Shown here piece after piece: positions 23,387 through 29,767 of a DNA stretch of 29,767 bases. The first letter of the stretch is position 1. Every line of letters begins with the position of its first letter. The notes under the pieces were generated by a model. The model ran no database searches, had not been told where the DNA came from, and saw only the letters and a program-made list of their open reading frames with translations. Origin of the DNA: an uncultured Clostridia bacterium (GTDB lineage: Bacteria > Bacillota > Clostridia > Peptostreptococcales > Anaerovoracaceae); assembly GCA_934278925.1 (NCBI GenBank), contig CAKQWJ010000026.1, positions 1 through 29,767 on the forward strand. The letters are read 5' to 3'. Position numbers and translations under genes: made by a program.

Positions 23387-24445
23387 ATGAAAAAGATTGG
23401 TGTACTGGGTGCCGGAACGATTGGTATGTCCCTGGCGCGGATGCTGTATAACAGCGGTCACGATGTTTTGGTATGGTCCGCCGTGGAAGCGGAACTGGTG
23501 GCTTGTGAGACGACCCGGAAGCATAAGAATCTGCCGGGAATGGTGATTCCGGACGGTGTTCGTTTTACCAGAAGCTTGGAGGAAGTGTGCACGGATAAGG
23601 ACGTGCTGATGTTCGCCATCCCGTCTGTATTCATCCGTTCCACCGCCGCAAAGGCAAGGGATTACATCGCAGACGGACAGATTATCGCCGATGTTGGCAA
23701 GGGCGTGGAGGAGAGCACTTTCATGACCATGTCCCAGATTCTGGAGGACGAGCTGAACAAGGACGGAAAGCACGGAAACGTGAAGGTGGTGGCGCTGTCC
23801 GGACCGACACACGCAGAGGAAATCGCGCTGGATATGCCGACCACAATCGTTGCAGCCAGTGAGGATATGGATGCGGCGAAATACGTACAGGACGTCTTCA
23901 CCAATACCTGCATGAGAGTGTATACCAATGCGGACGTAATCGGCGTGGAGCTGTGCGGCGCTATGAAGAACGTCATCGCTCTGGCTTGCGGAATTGCCAA
24001 CGGCATCGGCTGCGGAGACAATGCCAAGGCGGCACTGATTACCCGCGGTATGGCGGAGATTTCCAGACTGGGTACGAAGATGGGCTGCATGGAGCAGACG
24101 TTTACCGGATTGGCGGGAATCGGTGATTTGATCGTTACCGCGACCAGCATGCACAGCCGGAACAACCGTTGCGGCAATCTGATCGGACAGGGCAAGTCCG
24201 TGGATGAAGCGGTAAAAGAAGTCGGTCAGGTCGTGGAAGGTCTGAATGCGCTTCCGGCAGCAATGGCTCTGTCGAAGAAGTATGACGTGGAGATGCCGAT
24301 TACCATGGCACTGGACAGCATCGTGAACCACGGCGCAAATCCAATTGACGTGGTAGAGAAGCTGATGACTCGGGCGAAGAAGTCGGAGGTATCCGAAGAC
24401 GTATTGACTCAGTTCTTCGAGAAGAAGAAAGCGGAGCGGAAATAA
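23387..24445 (+). CDS. gpsA: Glycerol-3-phosphate dehydrogenase [NAD(P)+]
   Basis: The protein has 352 residues from ATG 23387, with TAGGAGA about 9 bases upstream; an earlier in-frame ATG at 23354 would place 11 extra residues before the Rossmann fold. It reduces dihydroxyacetone phosphate to sn-glycerol-3-phosphate for phospholipid synthesis. The dinucleotide motif is GVLGAGTIG (6-13 region). Then come DVGKGVEEST, LSGPTHAEEIA, the catalytic-lysine region GAMKNVIALACGIANGIG, and GLAGIGDLIVTATSMHSRNNRCG. The last dozen residues (FEKKKAERK) are a charged tail. It forms a single-gene unit ending at a 19-bp terminator shared with the convergent PBP gene. Confidence 0.95.
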   Translation: MKKIGVLGAGTIGMSLARMLYNSGHDVLVWSAVEAELVACETTRKHKNLPGMVIPDGVRFTRSLEEVCTDKDVLMFAIPSVFIRSTAAKARDYIADGQIIADVGKGVEESTFMTMSQILEDELNKDGKHGNVKVVALSGPTHAEEIALDMPTTIVAASEDMDAAKYVQDVFTNTCMRVYTNADVIGVELCGAMKNVIALACGIANGIGCGDNAKAALITRGMAEISRLGTKMGCMEQTFTGLAGIGDLIVTATSMHSRNNRCGNLIGQGKSVDEAVKEVGQVVEGLNALPAAMALSKKYDVEMPITMALDSIVNHGANPIDVVEKLMTRAKKSEVSEDVLTQFFEKKKAERK

Positions 24446-24480
24446 GTCGGGGAAAAACGAATTTGATAATACTCAATAGC

Positions 24481-24522
24481 ATAAAGAAACAGGACTGTCG
24501 ATTGACAGTCCTGTTTCTTTAT
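24481..24522. terminator. Bidirectional terminator between gpsA and the PBP gene
   Basis: Perfect 19-bp arms, 24481-24499 and 24504-24522, close a 4-base loop (GATT). The arm contains AAACAGGACTGTC. A/T-rich arm ends give a T-run on both strands, serving the two convergent genes. Confidence 0.9.
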
Positions 24523-24554
24523 GCCTTTTTCGATGTATCGGTGAGTAGGAACCT

Positions 24555-27500
24555 TTACTGGGCGTTTTCGGCATTTTCGCCGCCACCGCCGCCACCGGTG
24601 TTGTCACCGCCACCGGTATTTCCACCGCCGCCGGTGTCACCGCCGCCACCGGTGTTGCCGCCACCACCGGTATTGCCGCCGCCACCGGTGTTGCTGCCGC
24701 CGCCGGTATTTCCACCGCCGGAGCTGCCACCGCCGCCGGTACTGCTGCCGCCGGAGCTGCTGCCGCCGCCGGTGCTTCCACCGTTGTGGTTTCCGCCGGA
24801 GCTGCTGCCGCCGCTTTCACTTCCGGAGCCGCCGGTGGACGGGTTCTCCGTGGAAGATTCGGAATCCGGTTTCTTGGACTCCGTATTCTTCTTACCGGAA
24901 CTTGTCCCGGAAGAATTGTTATAGGAGGAGCCGGAATTGGTTTCCGTTCCCTTGATGTAGTACTCGCTGCCTTTTTGAACCACATCGGCCGGCTTGCTTG
25001 GATATTCGCCTTCCTTCGCTGCCGTGATGTTGTTCATAATCCGTCCCCACAGTGCTGCTGCGCCGGAGGAATCGGAAGACAGCTGGATGTTGTAGTCCGT
25101 ACCGATCCAAAGGGCGGCCGCATAGTGCGGCGTGAAACCGTTGAACCAGATATCGTAGTTGTTGGATGTGGTTCCGGTCTTACCGCCGGCCTGAACGCCG
25201 GACAGCGCTGCGCCGGTACCGGTACCCTGGGTAACGACGGACTTCATCATATCCGTCAGGATGTAGGCAACGCCTTCATCCAATACCTTTGTCTCCTTGG
25301 ATTCCGAAGTCAGAAGGAGATTTCCGTTCCGGTCCAGAACCTTCCGGTACGCGATGGAGGACTGGCGGGTTCCGCCGTTCGGAATGGCGGCGAAGGCCTG
25401 TGCCATTTCTATCGGTTTTACACCGCTGGAGAGACCGCCCAGCGCCAAAGCCGCAGCGTTCTCGTCGTTGTTATCGCCCTCGCGGTTCAGGGTGGTGATG
25501 CCGAACTTCTCCACCAGATTTGCGGAATACTCCGAACCGACCTGCAGCCATATTTTTACCGCACATACGTTGGAGGAGAGCTGCATGGCTCTTCTCATGG
25601 AGATCCGGCCCTTGTATCCGCCGTAGGAGTTGGACGGCCAGGTCCGACCTTCGAAGGTCAGCGGTTCGTCCACGATGGTGGAGCCGGCGGTCATGTAATC
25701 GCCGTAGTACTTCGTTCCCTGAGTGTCGTTGTTGTAATCCGTATACTGATATTTCTCGCCCTTCTGCAGGTAGTCGTAACTCTTCTGCAGTGCCGCACCG
25801 TATACCGCCAGCGGCTTGATGGAGGATCCCGGCTGTCTCGGATTCAGCGCTCTGTTGAAGAGACCGCTTCCGTGAGAGCCGCGGCCGCCGATCATGGCCT
25901 TGATCTCTCCGGTGCCCACTTCGGCGATGACCATAGCACCCTGTGGCTGAATGACTTTATCCGCCATGGTGATGAGCGCATCCTTCAGCACCAGCTTGCT
26001 TCCGGATTTCTTAATCATATCCGGATTGCTCTTGATGTAATCCGCATCGATGGTGACGTTGCCGCTCTTATCCATGGTCTTGTTCGCCGCCGGAATGTTC
26101 ACGTAGCCGGTGGCGTAGATGTAGAAATCACCGTCTTCGCTGGTGTAAGAAGGCTTCAGCTCCACGCTGTAATCCGTACCGCTGTCCACCGTCGTCTTGT
26201 AGAAGTTCAGGCGCTTTCCGGTCTTGAGGGTAACGGATCCGTCGGAGTTCTCCTTGAATTCGCTGCTCTTCAGCGTCATATCGCCCTTGCCGTTCACCAG
26301 ATTGCTGTGCTTGTACAGGGAAATCACACCCTTATCCGTGGTGACGTTTCCGTTACTGTCCGTATGCAGGTTCAGCAGGGACGGGAAATTGCTCGGATTC
26401 TTAAAGGCCTCATCCACCGTCTTCTGGGCTTCCGAGTCCATGGTGGAATAAATCTTCAGACCGCCGCTGTATACCAGCTTCTGCGCGGTCTCCTCATCCA
26501 TATCGTATTCCTTCTTCAGGTCCTGAATGATTTCATCGGCCATGTAATCCTTGAAGTAGGTGCTGATTTTATCATTATCCGTGGTAATCGTCGGATCGAT
26601 AAAGTCCGTCAGCTTCTTATCCTTGTTCTTCCGATATTGTTTGTCGGAGATGTAGCCCTGTTCCTTCATCAGTGACAGGCAGAGCTGACGTCTGGACTTG
26701 GCAATATCGTTGGCATAGTATTTCTCGCCATTCACGGTAATCTTTGTCATATCCGAAGTGTCCGTGATATCCGACGGATCCTTAATCAGCGCGTAGGTGT
26801 CCGGAGACTGAGGCATGGTGGCCAGAGCCGCACACTGAACCAGGCTGAGGTCCTTTACATCCTTGGAAAAATAACATTCGGATGCCGCTTCGATGCCGTA
26901 GTTGCCGTAGCCGTAGTAAATGCTGTTCAGGTATGCGGTAACGATTTCCTCCTTGGAAAGAGCATGCTCAATCCGCGCCGCATACCACATCTCGATAATC
27001 TTACGCCGCAGGCTTCGTTGGCTCATGATGTCCGGAAGATAGACGTTTCGCGCCAGCTGCTGGGTCAGGGTACTGGTACCGCTGATTCCGCCGCCGCCGG
27101 TGAGGGATTGGAGAACCGCTCCCACCATTCGCTTCCAGTTGAAGCCGTGGTGATCCCAGAATGTTTTATCTTCCAGAGCCACGATGGCGTTCACCATGTT
27201 CTTCGGCAGCTGCTTATACTTGATGATGGTTCTCTTCTGACCGCTGCTGACGGAATCCACCGCATCCCCGTTATCGTCGTAGACGATGGAATCCGTAGAA
27301 ATCGCATCGTAGATGTTCTTCGGATCGATGCTTGGCGCCGTGATGATGACCACCGCAGAGTACAGAATTCCCAGGGACACCAGTGTGGCAACGGTCCGTC
27401 TGCCGAACTTGAAAATCTTCTTTCTTCGGGAGAGGGGATTGCCGTTCTTGTCCACCCAATTGTTTGGGTTCAAATCGTAGATGAACGCATCGAACTTCGG

Positions 27501-27989
27501 GTGCGCATCCCGGAAATTATAAAACTTCTCCTTAAGGCTGCCCGCTTTCACATCCGGTCTCGGCCGTTTCGGTGCCGGCATCTTGCTGCCGGCGTCCTTC
27601 TTCTTCCGGCTAAAAGAAAATTTCTTCTTTCCGTCGGTTTCCGGCGAGGCGGAAGTTTCTGCGGCATGCTTGTTCTTTCCGCCGCCCATGAATTCCTGCT
27701 CGAAGGCGGTGATATCATCGAACTGCTCGATATCGCGTCTTGAACTGTTTCCGGAAGGGGTCGGCCGATTCGGCACCGCCGGCCGGCTGCCGGAAGAGGC
27801 TCTCCGAAGGTCGTCCTTGTGAATTACAGTAGTTTGGTCCGATGCACTTCGGGTGGAATCTGCCGCCTGAGGCGGGGTCGCCTTCTCCGCCATACGACGG
27901 GCGGCCTTCTCCCGTTCCAGCCGCTCCTTCGCCATCTGGCGGGCCAGCTTCTGCATCAGTTCATAATCGGTTGGTTTTCTATCGCTCAT
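24555..27989 (-). CDS. Class A penicillin-binding protein (PBP1A type) with Gly-rich C-terminal tail
   Basis: The protein has 1144 residues. It polymerises glycan strands and cross-links peptidoglycan. A long cytoplasmic N-terminal part (1-198) starts with a charged helix (LARQMAKERLEREKAARRMAEK) and is then basic and proline-rich. One membrane segment follows (about 199-217). The glycosyltransferase 51 domain has catalytic Glu273 in EDKTFWDHHGF, then STLTQQLARN (306-315) and RRKIIEMWYA. The transpeptidase has SSIK (Ser722 nucleophile, Lys725), SSN (805-807) and KTG (937-939). After about 1010 a Ser/Asn-rich linker leads to about 85 residues of Gly-rich repeats (NTGGGG type), ending GENAENAQ. 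The minus-strand ribosome binding site is AAGGA about 10 bases before ATG 27989. It is a single gene convergent with gpsA. Confidence 0.93.
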   Translation of the reverse strand: MSDRKPTDYELMQKLARQMAKERLEREKAARRMAEKATPPQAADSTRSASDQTTVIHKDDLRRASSGSRPAVPNRPTPSGNSSRRDIEQFDDITAFEQEFMGGGKNKHAAETSASPETDGKKKFSFSRKKKDAGSKMPAPKRPRPDVKAGSLKEKFYNFRDAHPKFDAFIYDLNPNNWVDKNGNPLSRRKKIFKFGRRTVATLVSLGILYSAVVIITAPSIDPKNIYDAISTDSIVYDDNGDAVDSVSSGQKRTIIKYKQLPKNMVNAIVALEDKTFWDHHGFNWKRMVGAVLQSLTGGGGISGTSTLTQQLARNVYLPDIMSQRSLRRKIIEMWYAARIEHALSKEEIVTAYLNSIYYGYGNYGIEAASECYFSKDVKDLSLVQCAALATMPQSPDTYALIKDPSDITDTSDMTKITVNGEKYYANDIAKSRRQLCLSLMKEQGYISDKQYRKNKDKKLTDFIDPTITTDNDKISTYFKDYMADEIIQDLKKEYDMDEETAQKLVYSGGLKIYSTMDSEAQKTVDEAFKNPSNFPSLLNLHTDSNGNVTTDKGVISLYKHSNLVNGKGDMTLKSSEFKENSDGSVTLKTGKRLNFYKTTVDSGTDYSVELKPSYTSEDGDFYIYATGYVNIPAANKTMDKSGNVTIDADYIKSNPDMIKKSGSKLVLKDALITMADKVIQPQGAMVIAEVGTGEIKAMIGGRGSHGSGLFNRALNPRQPGSSIKPLAVYGAALQKSYDYLQKGEKYQYTDYNNDTQGTKYYGDYMTAGSTIVDEPLTFEGRTWPSNSYGGYKGRISMRRAMQLSSNVCAVKIWLQVGSEYSANLVEKFGITTLNREGDNNDENAAALALGGLSSGVKPIEMAQAFAAIPNGGTRQSSIAYRKVLDRNGNLLLTSESKETKVLDEGVAYILTDMMKSVVTQGTGTGAALSGVQAGGKTGTTSNNYDIWFNGFTPHYAAALWIGTDYNIQLSSDSSGAAALWGRIMNNITAAKEGEYPSKPADVVQKGSEYYIKGTETNSGSSYNNSSGTSSGKKNTESKKPDSESSTENPSTGGSGSESGGSSSGGNHNGGSTGGGSSSGGSSTGGGGSSGGGNTGGGSNTGGGGNTGGGGNTGGGGDTGGGGNTGGGDNTGGGGGGENAENAQ
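24567..24842 (-). repeat. Imperfect tandem repeats encoding the Gly-rich PBP tail
   Basis: On the plus strand this region is a series of related units such as CCGCCGCCACCGGTGTTG, mostly 15-18 bases long, all in frame. They encode GGGGNT, GGGSNT and GGGGDT units on the minus strand. Units differ by third-base and length changes, so copy number may vary by slippage. Confidence 0.8.
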
Positions 27990-28179
27990 AGTTTTTAATC
28001 CTTAATTCCTTTACATATAAATACATAAAAGTACATGCTATTTTACCATGGGAGAGGGGTGAAATAAACAAATCCACGGGATTTCCAGATAAACTTCAAA
28101 AAAATAGAACGAAGTTAGAAACAATCACCCTAGCCGGATGGTAAATATTGTTCCACTTCGAAGAGGTGCGTCCGGATAT

Positions 28180-28194
28180 ATATTGAATCAATAT
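28180..28194. promoter_or_regulatory. 15-bp palindrome upstream of metY, possible operator
   Basis: ATATTGA-A-TCAATAT is a perfect inverted repeat with a single-base centre, ending 31 bases before the candidate -35 of metY. The 298-base gap 27990-28287 holds this and the metY promoter; no riboswitch is seen in it. Confidence 0.45.
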
Positions 28195-28225
28195 CTGATG
28201 ATAAAAAACGGAAATGCGGCCTTGA

Positions 28226-28254
28226 TTGAATTGCTTTTCTCCCTAGAGTATAAT
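28226..28254 (+). promoter_or_regulatory. Candidate sigma-A promoter of metY
   Basis: TTGAAT (28226-28231) and TATAAT (28249-28254) are separated by 17 bases. The start codon is 33 bases after the -10, leaving a short leader without room for a riboswitch. Confidence 0.75.
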
Positions 28255-28287
28255 TACAACATCTGAGATTTTGAGAGGTATACAATT

Positions 28288-29571
28288 ATGAGCAATTACG
28301 ATTTATCTACGAAGTGCATCCACTCCGGATACACTCCATCGAAGGGGGAACCTTGCGCTCTGCCGATTTATCAGAGCACGACGTTTAAATACGACACCAC
28401 GGCGGAGATGGGCGACCTGTTCGATCTGAAGGCAGAAGGCTATTTTTACACCAGACTGCAGAACCCGACCAACGATGCGGTGGCAGCAAAAATTGCCGAC
28501 TTGGAAGGCGGCGTGGCGGCTCTTTTGACGTCCTCGGGACAGGCGGCCAACTTCTACGCTGTTTTTAACATCTGCGAGGCGGGAGACCACGTCGTGGCGG
28601 CGTCCACCATCTACGGCGGAACCTTCAACCTGCTGGGCGTTACCTTTAAGAAGCTGGGCATCGACTGCACCTTCGTGGATACCGATGCATCGGAAGAAGA
28701 GCTTGCGGCGGCATTCCGTCCGAACACCAAGGCGGTTCTGGCGGAGACCATTGCGAACCCGGCACTGGTCATTCTGGACATTGAGAAATTCGCCAAGGTG
28801 GCACACGATCACGGCGTTCCTCTGATTGTGGACAATACATTCCCGACGCCGGTGAACTGCAGACCGATTGAATGGGGTGCGGATATCGTGACCCATTCCA
28901 CCACCAAATACATGGACGGCCATGCGGTACAGGTGGGCGGTGCAATTGTGGACAGCGGAAACTTTGATTGGGAGAAGTACGGCCACAAGTATCACGGACT
29001 GACGGAGCCGGATGAATCCTATCACGGCATCGTGTACACAAAGCAGTTCGGAAAGAAGGCGTACATTACCAAAGCAACTTCCCAGCTGATGCGAGATCTG
29101 GGATCCATTCCGTCGCCGAACAACTGCTTCCTGCTGAACATGGGTCTGGAGACGCTTCCGCTTCGGGTGGAACGTCACTGCGAAAACGCCCGGGAAATTG
29201 CAGAGTATCTGGATGCCCATGAGAAGGTTTCTCACGTAAGCTATGCCGGACTGCCGGGCGACAAGTATTATGAACTGGCGCAGAAATACATGAGAGACGG
29301 AAAGACCTGCGGTGTCATTTCCTTCGAACTGAAGGGCGGAAGAGAAGCGGCGGTGCGTTTCATGGACAGCCTGAAGCTGGCTCAGATTGCCACCCACGTA
29401 GCGGCAACCCGAACCATGGTTCTCCATCCGGCCAGCCACACCCACCGTCAGATGAACGACGAGCAGCTGGCAGAGGCCGGAGTATCTCCGGGCCTGATTC
29501 GTCTCTCCATCGGTATTGAAAGTGCGAAAGATATCATCGCCGACCTGGAGCAGGCGCTGCAGAATGCGTAA
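28288..29571 (+). CDS. metY: O-acetylhomoserine aminocarboxypropyltransferase (sulfhydrylase)
   Basis: The protein has 427 residues from ATG 28288, with a GAGAGG site upstream. It is a PLP enzyme of the Cys/Met metabolism family that makes homocysteine from O-acetylhomoserine and sulfide. Visible features are the N-terminal STKCIHSGYTPSKGEPCALPIYQSTTF, the YTRLQNPT motif (54-61) that binds cofactor phosphate, and SSGQAANFYA. VDNTFPTP has Asp182 on the pyridine nitrogen, and HSTTKYMDGH has the cofactor lysine Lys207. Length and the acceptor region (HKYHGLTEPDESYHGIVYTKQFG) are those of MetY-type enzymes, not the shorter cystathionine synthases/lyases. It feeds homocysteine to the MetH and methyltransferase fusion encoded about 5 kb upstream. 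It is monocistronic, with its own promoter and terminator. Confidence 0.92.
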   Translation: MSNYDLSTKCIHSGYTPSKGEPCALPIYQSTTFKYDTTAEMGDLFDLKAEGYFYTRLQNPTNDAVAAKIADLEGGVAALLTSSGQAANFYAVFNICEAGDHVVAASTIYGGTFNLLGVTFKKLGIDCTFVDTDASEEELAAAFRPNTKAVLAETIANPALVILDIEKFAKVAHDHGVPLIVDNTFPTPVNCRPIEWGADIVTHSTTKYMDGHAVQVGGAIVDSGNFDWEKYGHKYHGLTEPDESYHGIVYTKQFGKKAYITKATSQLMRDLGSIPSPNNCFLLNMGLETLPLRVERHCENAREIAEYLDAHEKVSHVSYAGLPGDKYYELAQKYMRDGKTCGVISFELKGGREAAVRFMDSLKLAQIATHVAATRTMVLHPASHTHRQMNDEQLAEAGVSPGLIRLSIGIESAKDIIADLEQALQNA

Positions 29572-29584
29572 AGATTAAAAAGTG

Positions 29585-29626
29585 AAAGACCTGCGACCAC
29601 AGAGAAGTTGCCGCAGGTCTTTTTGA
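29585..29626 (+). terminator. Intrinsic terminator of metY
   Basis: AAAGACCTGCG (29585-29595) pairs with CGCAGGTCTTT (29612-29622) across a 16-base loop. The T-run continues to 29624. It begins 13 bases after the stop. Confidence 0.85.
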
Positions 29627-29645
29627 TTCTTTATTTTTTCTGCGT

Positions 29646-29670
29646 TGAAGCACAATGACGTGGTGCTTCA
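29646..29670. repeat. Second palindromic repeat sharing a 14-mer with 16811-16824
   Basis: TGAAGCAC (29646-29653) and GTGCTTCA (29663-29670) form an 8-bp inverted repeat. GACGTGGTGCTTCA (29657-29670) is the exact reverse complement of 16811-16824. Similarity continues weakly past it with a C-rich stretch and CGTC. The rest of the window end (29671-29767) shows no gene. Confidence 0.55.
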
Positions 29671-29767
29671 CCCCCGTCAAAGCCTTGATTCTGATGTGCT
29701 ACCCGTCAATAGGACAATGAAAAAGTATAAGATTTATGTGACCGGTAATTTCAATTTTTTACTAGCC

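Noticed and set aside
24463..24924. Open frame encoding a long PPPPPV-type proline-rich protein on the plus strand
   Set aside because: It is the antisense reading of the Gly-rich repeat tail of the PBP gene. GGN-rich codons give proline on the opposite strand; there is no ribosome binding site, and it overlaps a terminator.
24786..26675. Open frame of 629 codons on the plus strand inside the PBP gene
   Set aside because: The minus-strand protein carries all catalytic motifs of a class A PBP. The plus-strand frame is long only because of its codon bias and resembles no family.

Overview
The window looks like chromosome from an anaerobic Bacillota of class Clostridia. The evidence is Shine-Dalgarno-led starts, many GC-rich hairpin plus T-run terminators, an FtsH with an HEIGH zinc motif, a cobalamin-dependent MetH without an activation domain beside a homocysteine methyltransferase/MTHFR fusion, an ATP-type PEP carboxykinase, and a YhdT/PanF pair. 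Genus cannot be fixed from the sequence. Housekeeping genes are moderately GC-rich. Two stretches (about 1-1440 and 7500-9290) are clearly AT-rich, hold unrecognised secreted or membrane proteins, and look acquired.

Layout. 1-1418: C-terminal end of a very basic protein followed tightly by two small membrane proteins; the order resembles a toxin/immunity module, but this is unproven. 1461-2696: a secreted CAP/Ig-like/FnIII protein split by one in-frame TAG. 2823-3103: a MITE-like element with 29-bp imperfect terminal inverted repeats and three internal hairpins. 3278-5879: yhdT-panF-rsmJ operon. 6003-7451: pepD. 7500-9290: AT-rich island with a possible structured leader, an unusual hairpin between ribosome binding site and start codon, and two orphan exported proteins. 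9292-12018: a LysR regulator divergent from pckA. 12213-14051: ftsH, followed by a spacer with three DnaA-box-like sites. 14437-15033 (-): CYTH protein, flanked by a 26/30 direct repeat. 15297-16724: AgcS amino-acid symporter. 16938-18796 (-): ilvC and a FadR-type GntR regulator whose promoters share one operator in identical geometry. 19061-23304: metH and the methyltransferase/MTHFR fusion. 23387-24445: gpsA. 24555-27989 (-): class A penicillin-binding protein with a glycine-rich repeat tail. 28288-29571: metY.

How the genes fit together. Three genes serve methionine synthesis: metY makes homocysteine from O-acetylhomoserine and sulfide, the fusion protein can make methyl-THF, and MetH methylates homocysteine. 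ilvC serves branched-chain amino acid synthesis and appears controlled by its GntR neighbour. panF imports pantothenate. pckA, gpsA, ftsH and the PBP are central metabolism, lipid precursor, protein quality control and cell-wall functions. No rRNA, tRNA, CRISPR array, transposase or recognisable riboswitch was found.
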